Assembly: GCF_050948175.1 (NCBI RefSeq)
Contig: NC_135204.1
Span: 5,819,473 to 5,883,472, forward strand
From: Xylocopa sonorina
Lineage: Eukaryota > Arthropoda > Insecta > Hymenoptera > Apidae
Length of the DNA stretch: 64,000 nucleotides
Direction of reading: 5' to 3'
How positions within the stretch are numbered: position 1 is the stretch's first letter; the number at the start of each line of letters is the position of its first letter. Shown piece by piece: positions 51,498 through 63,613 of the stretch. Position numbers and translations under genes: made by a program. A model generated the notes under the pieces. That model saw only the letters and a program-made list of their open reading frames with translations, did not search any database and was not told the DNA's origin.

Positions 51498-54400
51498 TTA
51501 TTCATCTTCCGTGTCGCCGTCGCTACTGTAATCTTGTAAAACTGCTGGTCTCAAAAATGGCGCATTGTTGGTCTGACTGTAACCAACGAGGACCGATTTA
51601 AATCGAATTGTAAATTAAAACAGGAAAACGAAATTCTTTTACTTACGCGAGTCTTCGATAGTGATTCAACCATTCTTCCAACATTTGCGCCACCAATAAT
51701 GGTCTCTTGTGTAACTTTTGTTGGGCAACCAAAGTACCACCCTCGGTTCTACAGACGTCGAGCCATTCTTTCAATATGGACTCCTCGCGGCCTACTTCCT
51801 CGGAACTCAAAAAGTGTATTGGTAAAAGTTTATGTTCGCGATCCATCAACGGCATAAACGTCGTCTGCATTTGTATCTGCAATTGCTGGAGTGGACCGTT
51901 GCCACCGCCCAGGCCTACACCGCCGTGAGACGAGAGAGGTGGTATCCTGGACGATGCGTACGGTTCGATGGGAACCAGAGCCGTGAAATGACCACGAGTA
52001 TAACCCAAAGCAATAGGCGAGCGAATGCAAAACGAAGGCTCCCATAGGAGTGGTAGATAAACACCCTCGAATCTTGCATAGCCTATAAATAAATATTTAG
52101 TTAGATAATAGTTTAATATGCATCGTAATTTCAAGCGATGAAATAGTTTAAAAAGAAAAAAACTCGGTCATCTTTGAACTTTTGTATACTTGCCTATGTC
52201 TTCACCTCTGAAGCTTTTAACATATTTAACCCCATAAACAATAATAGGTCGTCTCAAAATGTGGGCAAGCGTAAAAACGTGTAATTGTTCTAGAGCGCTT
52301 CCAGGTTGAGCAGCAGTCGCCAATAAACTCTCCCAATCCTCTTGCCACTGTGTTTCTTCTAACGTAAAATCTAACATCCGAGATGCTTGCGAGGCTTCGT
52401 ATTCTCTCCATCGAGGATAAAAACTAAATTGTCAGAAAATATTCCTATATCATTGTATCGTCTAAAGACAGTCAAATAAAAAACTATATCAAACATAGAA
52501 ATTACTTACAATTGACCGGCTTGTTGCAAAGAATCGGCAAGCGCCCTCCTCAAAGCATTATCTCGATCGAAAACGCCCCAAGTAGCTTGCATCGCGGAAT
52601 CTAATAAACAATCTCCGGCTGATCTATTCCAAAGTGCATGTAATCGACTTCCTAAGCGTTCAGTTATTTCTAAAGACCAATTTAGAGCCGGTGGTTCTCC
52701 GCCACCGCCTTCTAACTGTTGTTGGGCTTCTTTGTCTAATAACTCTTCCAACATTTGCTCTTGTACTATACTTGGTAAATCTTCAACCTGATAAATCATT
52801 TTCAAATTCTATACTCAAATGTGATTTACATAATTCAGACAATGCGTAGAATTAAGTACACCTAGTTTAAAATGCACCAAAGAAAAAATAATAATGTTAT
52901 AGTAACCTCTGCAGGCAAAGCAAATGTAGCTATATCAGTGACAAAATAACATGGGAAGGAGCCTTTGCGTAACCGGATACTATTAGTGACATGTCTGCGT
53001 ATTTGAACAGCCAAATCTGGTGCAACATAACTTGGTACTCTTTTTATTCCAGACCCGGAACCTTCTATTTGCGATAATAATGTTGCCAGTATGTCTTCCC
53101 TTTGAAATCTGTAAAAGATATGACAAATTGTATAAGGAACAGTTCAAATAGTTTACCTCTCTCTACAATGATAATCCGATTTATTTTGCTACGTGTATAA
53201 TGAACAAGTTGAAATATTGCCAAAGACAATAGTACACGTGTAAACGTTCGTTTAATTATATCAGATAAGCCAAAATAGCTTGAAAGAAATCTATTGTCAA
53301 AAATTATTTCCCACTGACCTAATAGCTAAATGTACTAAGGTATATCCGACATCAAAAGCACTACTTCTATTTAGAAGTAGAACTTCTGAATGTGTCAATT
53401 GACGAGCAGGATCACCACCACTTGCCAAATAAGCTTCGACAGGAGCATTGTCACCTTCCACAATACCAAGACACGCATTTAACCAGCACCAATCAGTGTG
53501 ACGCCTTAATTGTTTTAGTCTACGCTCGTAGTCGCAATTATTAGGGGATTGAGGAGTTGATAAATTGTCATTTCTGCTATCAGGATATCTATGCGAATTC
53601 CTACAATATAAGAAAACTTATGATATCACACAAATAAAAATTTTGTTTAATATTTAAAGTTCTCGCGCTTATCACTTCATTGGTTGATGATTTCAGGTGT
53701 AAAATATATTCTTTTGAAAGGATTATCCCAACGTTTCACAAGCATTGCAGTTAGTTTCATCAGGTGACAGATGACTGATAGTGGTGCGTGTCCTGTGATA
53801 AATTACTACCATAGCGACACCTAAACATATTCCTTAGATTCAATGCGTAGCAATGTAAAGACTTGCGTATATTCACATTCTTCCTTTTAATTGCTCAACC
53901 GACCAATTAAAAGTTTCTTGATCGGTAATCAATTAAGAACACAAGCAAGGCCTTCAGATTACTTAGCAATGAATCAGAATACAAACGTGTCCTCTAATTA
54001 CCAAGTAATGAATTGCTATACAAGTATATTCGACTATGATAATGAATTACCGTAAAACACACACGTTATCAGTGTATTTAAGATAACTAATTGTAATGCT
54101 TGCAAAACATTAGAATAATCCTTCTAACAGGATATGGCTTATGCCTCAACAGTGATAACTGTGTGGTGCTGGAGAGAAAACCTTAACTGTCTAAAACTCT
54201 CATGAATAATGTAATAGAAGACTAGAAAGAATAAGCTTACCTTCGTCCTACAGCCAAATTTTCATCCCTCTGGGTCTGATGAATGTACGGTGCATGCGGC
54301 GGAGATGGTAAACCGCGTTGACTGTGATCTCTCTCTGGGCTTGGTAAAATAACACCGACATTGTTGGTCGTTTTTTCTCTTCTATCTTTTTCTTTAGGGT

Positions 54401-54962
54401 TACCGCACATCACACACTTTGTGGCTTTCGGCCAATTTTCATAAGTACACACAAAACAGGACCACTTCTCTGGATGTAAGTTAGCTTGTAAATTGTAATA
54501 TCTCTCCGGATGTAAGTTTATCGGAGGCGGATTTGATCCTGAGTTTGGTAGCGGATCCCCTAGCCTAAGGGGGGCCAAGTGTTCATGCAGATTAGATGCT
54601 ATCGAGTGTATCGATTGATTGAGACCCGTAGATTTTTTGCTTCCACACTGAACACAACGTGTGGTATTTTGATAGTTAAGATAGGTACACATCGTGCAGG
54701 ACCACTTCCCCAATGGTACATTTTGACTATAATTCTGAGTGCTAAGATTGTATGAATCTGTTGGACTTAAGTGATTTACTGGGCCGGACGCAACGTTCGA
54801 GCCAGACCTTTGCGGGCTCGGATCTCGTAGGCGGTAAATATCCTCCCCTAACAAAGGCTTGGTACCTCTGCACATTGTGCATTTCAACGACGAAGGCCAA
54901 TTCTCGTATGTACAATATTCACAGGTCCATTTCGACTCCTGTTCCTCGAGCCTGCTATTCAT
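51498..54962 (-). CDS. trbd: Ubiquitin thioesterase Trabid/ZRANB1 (NZF fingers plus OTU domain), complete
   Basis: This OTU-family deubiquitinase prefers K29-, K33- and K63-linked chains and acts in Wnt and immune signalling in animals. Seven coding exons: 54,962-54,241; 53,600-53,319; 53,108-52,907; 52,787-52,510; 52,423-52,194; 52,082-51,647; 51,576-51,498. They sum to 2,229 nt and keep frame, giving 742 residues (human about 708). Three NZF fingers have cysteines at 14/17/28/31, 89/92/103/106 and 169/172/183/186. The ankyrin-like region begins near WLNACLGIVEGD. The OTU nucleophile is C462 (SAGDCLLDS) and the catalytic histidine is H603 (YTRGHFTALV). The tail is acidic (SSDGDTEDE), as in human. 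Intron 5 has a GC donor; the other introns are GT-AG. It is divergent from NDOR1. Confidence 0.96.
52083..52193 (-). other. GC-AG intron in Trabid
   Basis: The exon ends GACATAG and the intron starts GCAAGT at 52,193 on the minus strand, ending TTTATAG before GCTATGCAAG. Joining here restores GEDIG-YARFEGVYLP, which aligns without gaps to human GETLG-YTRFQGVYLP. A GT donor 4 nt further in would need a different acceptor and would delete two conserved residues. The donor otherwise fits the consensus of GC-type introns (AG/GCAAGT). Confidence 0.88.
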
Positions 54963-57254
54963 TTTCTCTATATGGCCCTTTTATTGTGTAAACTCTATTG
55001 TCCTTAATGCATAGACAATGCGATGCCGTTATAAGGACTCTACTTAAACGTACTTAGAAAGCGTAAACGTGGCGTGTCCAAAGTTATATTAAATATTTGT
55101 TCGAATCGCTATTACGTGTGATAAAATTTCTGCATATTTCTTTATCGTAAAACGTAATGTGTAAAAGTTAATTTCCATAAATATTCATGACACTATGTAT
55201 TTTGTCATCGAATGAAGTTCATGTCATGTGGTAATCATGTTGATCGTATGTAAGAAAATAAAAGCTGCCACACGGTAAATGTGAATGTAGACAGCTACCG
55301 AAATCTGCAAAGAAAAAAAGTAAAGGTATATGGCTAATGGAAATGAAGCGCGACACGTATGAACGGATACAGATGTATTCTTAACAGAAGAAAAAAACAA
55401 CACAGAGATGCGTTAACTTTACTTATAATCTAAGCAATCTCATAACCTTAACAAAGGATTTATATTCACAAATAATAGAGAATAAAAAAAAATTCATTGA
55501 CAACCAATTTATTTACATTAAACAGGATAATCAATATATATATACATACATACATACATATATATATATACACGCATATACATATATACATATATACATA
55601 TATACATATATATATATATATACATATACGTATATCTATCTATATAGACATGTAAGAATGACAGTGTATGAACGGGTCGTTTCGAGGAGAGCGTAATAAT
55701 AATGGAATTCCTTGGCGAGACTAAACGCTTCGGATCTGAAACGCGGTAAACTGTAACCGAGGTTTTAAATGTGACTGACCTCTGAACGCTTTTATGTCGT
55801 GCGAGCGTCGCGTCAAGGAGAGAAAAACGTGAACACGATCGGTCGTAGGGCAAAGCAAAGCTTGTAACACGTGGTGTAGTGATCTTAATTGGGGGGGCTA
55901 CCTGGCAGAACTCGAGCCTGGTGTCCCGAAAGTTTGCTGTCACGCGCGGATAAGCTCCATCGAAGGTACCATTCGTCGGTCGATCGTTGCGAATGTGACG
56001 TGAGGGGACGGCCCGTGGATCGCAGGTATCACGCACTAGAGGCCAGCAGCCCACTTTGCTCGCATTTAACAAACGGGGAAAAGGTTAACAGACGATCCGC
56101 GCGACGGACCCTTTTATCGTTTCCTTTTCCTTTTTTCTCTACTCTCCCACTCGCAAGGACGAAAGCCCGCGCGCCTTCTCTCCTCGCGTTAAAATCGAAG
56201 TTAATCTTCTTTCCCCACCGACGAAGACCCGAGGCACGTCACTCGTCGAACGGGTGAAACGCGACGAGCGAAACCGAGACGGGATACCTTTCGCTGCACT
56301 CACTCACTCCTCGTGAAACGGACGCGCTACGTCTCTTCTATCGCGGGGCGACACTTTGCGCCTCTTTGCCTCTCTACGAACCGTACGCAGTCATCATGTT
56401 TTCCTTCGAACTGGCACGCGAAGCTGCGGACTTCGTTCAGGAATTAGGTTTTGACAATCATCCGCAAACAGACGTCAGTGGTGCCAACGTCGCCTCGCAT
56501 CTGCGAAAAAACTCGACGTTTCATGCAGTTACGTCACGCGATTCATCGACGATCGTCCTAACCGCAACACGCGCGTCTACCTCCAAGCTTAACTGTCGTC
56601 CGTAAAGGTAATCGTGACCCGCGCTCCGGTAATTATACACCTCTCGATAAATCACGAACGATGCACCAACGCTTCGTGTTATGGTTACACTGACACGGTA
56701 TCATGTCCGTTTCCGGTTTTTAAGATGCAATACAAAGTTCTCTTCCTCTCGCCCTTGACACTTTTTAATGCTACCGATTTTCGACTCCTCGTCCGCTCCC
56801 GACGAGATAGAAAATTCGTGGTTCCTAACGAGACGCATACGTCGCGACGCGTGTTTCCGCTCGGACGCTACAAATATCGCCGATAAAATCTAGGCGATAA
56901 AATATTCGTTCACGCGATGGACACGAGAAACTATTTTTTTACTTATAAATATCTTGGGCCGACCGCCAAATGGGGCTTAGCCTAGACATCTATCCTTGAC
57001 ATTTGATTAAGTAAGACCATTGCCGTACGCGAAATACCTTTAACGGCGGAAGAAGTTCTTGCCCTTTATTTTTACTTCGATTGCTACTACGTACCCCATT
57101 CACGACAGTTGTTTTTCCAGATATCGTCTGCTAAGCGACCACTGACGTCACGGATGCACCAGCTGAAAGTTATGGCATAGCGGTATCCTGCGACGCGATA
57201 CGATCTTCTCGTTAGAGGATTTACATTCCAGATTTTTTCACTACGCGTGACATT
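54963..57254. promoter_or_regulatory. Divergent spacer between Trabid and NDOR1
   Basis: About 2.3 kb separate the two start codons. A TA/CATA microsatellite lies at about 55,535-55,640. From about 55,660 to 56,900 the DNA is CpG-rich, the usual look of an active housekeeping promoter in Hymenoptera, and frames open there (55,889-56,257 and 56,366-56,605 plus; 55,518-56,072 minus) are considered spurious. Untranslated exons of either gene may lie here. No core promoter element was assigned. Confidence 0.5.
55535..55640 (+). repeat. (TA)n/(CATA)n microsatellite
   Basis: Alternating TATATA, CATACATA and ACATATAT units upstream of the Trabid start codon (in transcript direction). Confidence 0.9.
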
Positions 57255-59486
57255 ATGAATATTACGATATTGTACGGCAGTGAGACAGGCACTGCACAAG
57301 ACGTGGCCGAGCAAATTTGGAAAAGTGCCAAAAGGTTTTGTTATTGTCCTTCTTCCGTCGTGTATATATAGGAAATACGCATTGTTTCACAATTAGAAAG
57401 TTCCGAGTTATTAGCTGCCGTTAAATGTTCTCACGACAACACTGTAATCGAACGAGTTGACAATGAACTTTTCATGGGTATTTTAATTTTGTAGGAAAGG
57501 GTTGAAAAGTAACGTATCAGCGATGGACGACTACGATATCCGAAATCTCGATTCAGAGGTAATAATGGTGTTTGTAGCCGCAACAACGGGCCAAGGAGAT
57601 CCTCCTAACAATATGAGACGATTCTGGAGATTTCTCTTACGGAAGAATCTGCCGGCTAAGATGCTCTTAGACAATTTGAAGTACGGGGTATTAGGTTTAG
57701 GCGATAGTTCCTATCAGAAATTTAATTTTGCTGCAAAGAAGTTAAATAGAAGATTGATGCAACTAGGTGCGAGGGAGTTGTTGCCTATCGGATTGGCAGA
57801 CGATCAACACGATTTAGGAATAGATGCTGTTATTGATCCTTGGTTGGAGGAACTATGGACGAAAGTTGCAAATACATTTAATGTTTGCACAACAGATTTA
57901 ATCTGTAATCAGAATAACATAATTGAAAGATACCTCGTTTCTGAGATTAGCAAGAATTCCATGAATAATGAATGTTCCTGGGTTAATGATATTTTCATGA
58001 GTGAAACATCTACAAATAATGAAGTGAAAGTGGGAACAATAACTGAAAATGCAAGAACCACTGTGGAAGATCACTTCCAAGATGTTAGATTAATTAAATT
58101 TAGATCGGATAATATTAATTATCAGCCTGGAGATATAGTATATGTTAGACCCAGAAACTCTAAGAAACAAGTAGAAAGATTTTTCAATATATTAAGTGAC
58201 AATAATGTGCAATTAAATCCAGACACGTTAATTCAAGTGTCTGAAAAGGAAATTAAAGTACCTACTGTTCTAAAGCAAACGCTAACTTTACGTCAAATTG
58301 TAGAGCAATATTGGGATTTAAATTTTAAACCAAGGAGGTCTACTATGAAAGTATTATCTTTTATCAGTGAAAATGAATTGGAAAAGGAAAAGTTGCATGA
58401 ATTTACAACAGCAAGTGGTCAAGAAGAGCTATACAGTTACATTAACAGGCCAAGAAGGAATATTTTAGAGTTATTAACAGACTTTCCTCATACAACTAGT
58501 AAATTGACTGTAAAATTATTATTTGAAATTATGTCTCCTATAAAACCACGTGCTTTTAGCATAGCATCAAGTTTAAAGGTCAGTCCCAATGAAATTCATC
58601 TTTTGGTGGCTGTAGTAAAATATAAAACGAAGCTACTCGAGCCAAGATATGGATTGTGTTCCAATTGGTTGGCAAATTTAACAGTAGGAGAGAAAATAAT
58701 ATTTTGGATACAAAAGGGAACATTTAAGTTTGAGTACAACAAACCGATGATACTTATTGGACCTGGAACAGGAGTTGCACCGTTCCGTTCTGTCTTATTG
58801 GATAAGTCCGCATCAGAGGATGATTTAAGAGACTGCATCCTGTTTTTTGGTTGCAGAAACAAGAACAAAGACTACCATTGTAAAGATGATTTTGAGTATT
58901 TATCACAAAAGAAGCATTTGCATTTGTTCTGTGCATTTTCCAGGGACCAAGAAAATAAAATGTACGTTGATATAATTTAAACACTAGATCGGAGAGAGAG
59001 ATAAATGGACTGTGGATGTTTATGTATTTATAGAAAATGTAAATGTGTAAAAAAGAAAAGAATATACACAGTGTACAAAAATACACAAAATATTCAAAGC
59101 AAATGTTTACTTTGGTGCTATTTTTATGCATAAAGATCTACAATCTAACTATAAGCCAATCAGTTTCAGCCTGACATAAATTATTTATATATTATGATAA
59201 AGTTATTTTATGTGTTAATATTTGCATGTTATGTAACCTTATGTTCTGTTAACGTTTCAGATATGTACAACATATTATACATAACGAAAGGCAATTATGT
59301 TGGGAATTTCTTAGTAGAAATGGTAACATTTACCTGGCTGGTAATTCGAAAAATATGCCAAATTGCGTGCGCGAACAATTCGTCAATTTAACCAAAGAGA
59401 TGACAGAATCAACGGAAGAGGAGGCAGAGAATTTTGTTAAACAATTAGAAAATCAAAATCGTTATCAAATTGAAACTTGGGGTTAA
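57255..59486 (+). CDS. NDOR1: NADPH-dependent diflavin oxidoreductase 1 (NDOR1/Tah18), complete
   Basis: This enzyme passes electrons from NADPH through FAD and FMN to CIAPIN1/anamorsin in cytosolic Fe-S cluster assembly. Three exons: 57,255-57,334; 57,495-58,961; 59,261-59,486. They total 1,773 nt, giving 590 residues (human 597). The short first exon carries the FMN phosphate loop, LYGSETGTAQD (6-16). ATTGQGDPPNNM (56-67) and LGLGDSSYQKFNF complete the flavodoxin-like domain. The FAD site is RAFSIASS (379-386). The NADPH site includes GPGTGVAPFR (449-458) and FFGCRNKNKDY. The last exon supplies YLAGNSKNMP and ends QIETWG, matching the aromatic C-terminus of the family. Exon joins are AG/G and AAT/A with GT-AG introns of 160 and 299 bp. 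Reading through the second donor would add only VDII and stop. Confidence 0.96.
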
Positions 59487-60323
59487 TAGGAAACGTTATA
59501 AAAAAAATTACAAACGTCCGCCATATTAAAAAAAATACATCTATTATGGTAACATGGTAATTTTATCGAGGTACTGAAAAAAAAACAAAAATTATAATTT
59601 TATCCGAATATAAATAATACAAATTATTTTCGAAAGAATTTTCGTACAGTTCTATTCCTCCATTTACTCAAGTAATTATAGATAATTTCTAACTTTAAAC
59701 CTTGGATTCCAAATATAGACGTATCCAATAAAATACCACTTTACGGCCATTAATCAACGAAGAACAATTGCCTGGCATTAGTCACGTCAGTTGAATGCGG
59801 TTGCGTTCGTCATATAGAAATTTTCCCTTCTCGCACGTTTGAACTCCGCAGACGTACGCGCGCGTATCGTAAAATCTCGCACTAGTTCGTGAATCTCCAC
59901 GCAGCGTGGAGCTCGCTCGTCGAACTCTAACCCTTTCTTATCTTAACCTAGAAAAATAAAGCAGAAACATGGTACGCCTTGCACGCTGGGGATCAGTTCT
60001 ATTCATAACTCGAACGCCTTAACCACCGTAACATGCAGTGATAAACGATCTGGTTACGTCCGATCACCGGGAACGCGAAACGAATAGTAACACTCCAAAT
60101 GCCGATTAAATACCGAATCTCTCGCAATTCTAGTTTCTCGACGATCATTTGATTCTCCCGTGCAACATCCGTCCGCCCGGTGTGAATTGCAGATCGCATT
60201 CAGGAATAACAACCACCGACAAATTGGCCCCGATCCGACTGGCACGTGATATGCGTTAACCCCTCTAATACGTTGCACAGTCATTTTTTAATTCGATTTA
60301 AGTTTGAAAAGTACCACGGAAAA
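59487..60323 (+). other. NDOR1 3' end and nucleoside-transporter promoter region
   Basis: A polyadenylation signal AATAAA lies at 59,727-59,732, about 240 bp after the NDOR1 stop. From about 59,760 onwards the DNA becomes CpG-rich and probably holds the transporter promoter and leader. A TTAACCCCTCTAATACG motif at about 60,257 resembles the TTAA-element ends but stands alone. Confidence 0.5.
59727..59732 (+). other. Candidate poly(A) signal of NDOR1
   Basis: AATAAA about 240 nt after the stop codon. A variant AATATAAATAA lies closer, at about 59,605, so this assignment is tentative. Confidence 0.4.
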
Positions 60324-62790
60324 ATGGCGGGTAGTTACACAAAGAAGGAATTCGGCGTGGGTCCCGAGGAGCAGACCCTGTTGAAAGATTCAAACGGGAC
60401 ACGCATCGTACCTGCGAAAGGTATACTCTCTTTCACTTTCTCTTGGCATTCTTTTTTTTTTTTTTTCTTTCTCCCTTCCGCTTTTCGGCGGTGACGGTTT
60501 CGACTTTTCATTAACGATTTTGTTACTAAAAATTCTACCCTTCTTAGAAGTCAACCCCTCCTTCCGTGTCCATTGCAAACAGTTGACCAAACCAGTTCCT
60601 CGGCGTTTAAGGAATATTCACGCGATTCACCCTTTGGACGCCAGCCTCGGGACGCTTTCGCGTTATAAGATCGATTTGTAATTCATTCAAATTCATTTCT
60701 GTAACAGGAAGAGTTGGTTCAGCATTTATTGTTAAGTGTCGAGCGTTATTTTTAATAGTGCTAGTTCGAATGTTTGTATAAACGTTTGATTTGTGCCTCT
60801 TCACTTTGAGATTGGTCAAGTTTTATAATGAGATAAATACAAGAACATTTGAACTTTTCTCATGACCTTTGGCTTATATTCTAATAATTATCAGAGTCTT
60901 GTTTTAATTTTATGAGTTTGTTTAATACTTTATACTTGAATAACTTTATCTACGCATCGGTCATCCTTAACTTTCAACACTATCTTTAGCGCATTCATAA
61001 ATCTTATGTAAAGAAGATAAAGAAAAATAAATCAAAAAAGTATATCTTTTTCTTATCTATCATTTTTATCATAAACAAATAATTTGCATTTACATATCAA
61101 GATAACTGAAATTGATTAATACAAATAAAGTGGTGCAGTTTTTACTTTATAAATATAAAAATATTTGTAATATATACATTTTGTTTGCTTTTCATTTATT
61201 TTAATTATCAAACAAAAATAAAGATATTTATTACGAAAAGGAATTCTCTGTCCGTACAATATGCATTCAACGTTTGCGCATAGATATCTTCTTTCATGTA
61301 GGCTGATAATTTTTTTGCTGACCTAAAGTAAATTAAAGTTAGTGTGCATGTGGTCAACCTGATATAATATATGTGTATTATAGTCTTATAATGTAATTTA
61401 TTTTTCGTGTTCTTTTTATCAGTATCATTATCATTATCATTGATCACCTAATATTATAATCATACATCTGTAATTAAAATATTATTTGTTATTTAATTAC
61501 TTGTTCAATATCATGATCTGATTGTGTTTTGTATCATTTTCTGATATTATTTGTTTGTAATATAATATTATGTATGTTACACAGGAGTAGAATTAATTAT
61601 CCACAGAGATGGAGTACAAGTAAAATAAACTTTATATGAATGTCTTATCTCCAGGTTACATTAAACCTTCGTATAATACTTTTAAAGTTCATGTTCCAGC
61701 TGGTAATTAATGTTTGATTTTTAAACTATACGTATATAATATATCCATACAGAATAGAAATCAGTTCTGTTAGGCATTCGTCTCGTTCTCAGTTACATAA
61801 AGCTATGATAAGAAATTGTACGAGCACATATTGTATATATCAAGTACTCATTGCATTCATTATATTAATAAATTGGTTTAAATTGAAGCATTATTAGAAT
61901 ATTCTTAAGAAAGCTGTAACCGCGACAGTTTCTATAAGTCATAGATGGCGTACTAGGTAATTGAATTTTCCATTATAGGTTCTGAGCCTGTTCGTCTCTC
62001 TCCTGGTTGGGAAGGCACAGGTAGACCTGACGACGAATTGAATTTCAAAGGAGTCACAATGGATCAAGCAGACCTTGAATTAAATCCTCCCAAAGATAGG
62101 TAAATATGATTGCAATGATTTTAATATCGGCTATCAAAGATTGTTCACTACGAAATGTTTATTCATGTAATTTTAGATTAAATATAGTATTCTGCATAAT
62201 GATACTTCATGGAATTGGTGCCTTGATGTCATGGAACATATTCATAACAGCAAAAAACGTATGGTTCTCATTTTCTTCTCATTAGCTTTGTATAGATTGC
62301 AGATCTTTAATTGATTTTAATTACCATTTTCTTTCTAGTATTTTAGCTACAAATTATCCAAGGAATATACAGGGATTCAATCAAACTATAATGATAATTT
62401 TCTTCCATATTTAACATTTGCTGCACAAATACCGAACCTACTATTTAACTGGTTAAATGTATTTGTACAGTTTGGGTGTGTATACCTTCAATAGTTTTTA
62501 TCTATAAGTTATCGTTAAATATCTCTAGAGATATTTATTTGCTAATGTACTCAAAAACATTACATCATACAACAATCTACTGATTAAATTCAGCAGAGAA
62601 CAATATACATATAAGTTTAAAGATAAATTTTCAATTCTTTCTAGTGGCAATTTAACAACACGTATAGTATGGGGCATCTTTGCGCAAGTTTTAATATTTG
62701 TATGTACCATTATTTTGGCAATGACTGATAGCTCTGGTTGGCCGGGTATCTTTTTCTGGATCACCATGGTTTCTGTTGTTTTATTAAACA
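60324..62790 (+). CDS. Equilibrative nucleoside transporter (SLC29), 5' five coding exons, partial
   Basis: An 11-helix facilitative carrier of nucleosides across the plasma membrane. Five exons: 60,324-60,420; 61,979-62,099; 62,177-62,258; 62,339-62,475; 62,645-62,790. They give 583 nt (194 residues and one base), in frame across all joins, with GT-AG introns. The N-terminus (MAGSYTKKEF...) and the 40-residue second exon are hydrophilic and cytosolic. Exon 3 is TM1 with the family's GIGALMSWNIFITA, where ENTs have G-G-L-PWN-F-TA; serine replaces the usual proline. Exon 4 holds the first loop and TM2 with NLLFNWLNVF. Exon 5 starts GGNLTTRIVWG and spans TM3-TM4. The pattern is closest to Drosophila Ent2 from memory. 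The last donor (A/GTAAGA) is at 62,791; later exons lie beyond the window. Confidence 0.93.
60421..61978 (+). other. First intron of the nucleoside transporter
   Basis: It starts GTATAC and ends TTATAG. It is AT-rich after about 60,660, with a CpG-richer proximal part. The frame at 61,208-61,447 (minus) is simple AT-rich sequence, not a gene. Confidence 0.75.
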
Positions 62791-63289
62791 GTAAGATAAA
62801 ACTACTTTTCACAGAAGCCATAAAATAACACAGTCGTTCAGATAATATTTTAATTAAACCTTACTTACTTTGAAACTATGTCTACTATAAGTAGAAGACA
62901 TCTGTCCAGACCGCTCAAGGCTGCATAATATCTCTCGTGCATTCATGTTACATATCGCGGAGCGGTGAATGTTCTAGCTCTTTAAAAGAACCCTTGAAGA
63001 GTCTACACTGGTGTCTTACCACAAGAAACTGATTAATTCCTTAAGGATGGTACAAATTTTTCTTACTTTTCGTGCGGCCGACTATTTGTAGAATAACAGG
63101 CGTTATCATAATCTCAATAATCCACAACGTTGCGATAACTTTTAAAACAGTTCTACCACCTTAGTTTAACGTAAAATTCTATAGTAGTTGGATTCTGTTT
63201 AATTGATTCGGTATTCGCGAATGTAGAAAACAAAATCGGTGTCCGTACTATGCAGAGGGTTCCGTCCTTGACGAGTTAATCTTAAGCTG
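62791..63289 (+). other. Transporter intron continuing to the window end
   Basis: The intron after exon 5 starts GTAAGA. No further transporter exon (TM5 onwards) is recognisable up to 64,000, so it is at least 1.2 kb. The remainder (63,290-64,000) contains the inverted-repeat element and AT-rich DNA. Confidence 0.6.
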
Positions 63290-63613
63290 CAGTAGAACTC
63301 CATTTATATGAATTTGCCGGGAAGGTGGAGGGAGAGGGCGAAGGCATGTAACTTTTTATTACCACACAATAGGAATTCTAAATTAATTCATCCCATTACC
63401 TATCATTTTTTCATTGTTTACATATGTTGAGACGCGTAAAGGCAAGACCGACTGCAGATATATACAGTAACATATATGCCTACAGTATTTTTGTATTCCA
63501 AACGTTCGTATAAATGGAGTGGCAATCGGTAGTAGTTCAAATAAGAGAAACTCGACCAAAGTTCAGTTATTTGGATGCTACTCAAATTTCGTTTATATGA
63601 ATGGAGTTCTATT
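63290..63613. mobile_element. Small inverted-repeat element with pogo-like ends
   Basis: The left end reads CAGTAGAACTCCATTTATAT from 63,290. The right end, read on the minus strand, gives TAATAGAACTCCATTCATAT, matching 17 of 20 positions. A third partial copy, CACTCCATTTATACGAA on the minus strand, lies at about 63,500-63,520. Ends beginning CAGTA-AA-TC are typical of the pogo/Tigger branch of Tc1/mariner. No transposase is present in 320 bp, so it is a non-autonomous copy. Target TA is not clear on the left side. Confidence 0.5.

Noticed and set aside
55518..56072. A 184-codon minus-strand frame ending in a Y/M/I repeat
   Set aside because: The C-terminal part is the TA/CATA microsatellite and the rest lies in the CpG-rich promoter spacer.
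59194..59391. A separate small frame starting in NDOR1 intron 2
   Set aside because: The coding information here belongs to the last NDOR1 exon (59,261-59,486) in a different frame, which restores the conserved C-terminus.
60257..60280. TTAACCCCTCTAATACG as a transposon end
   Set aside because: No matching inverted end was found nearby, so a single motif is not enough to call an element.
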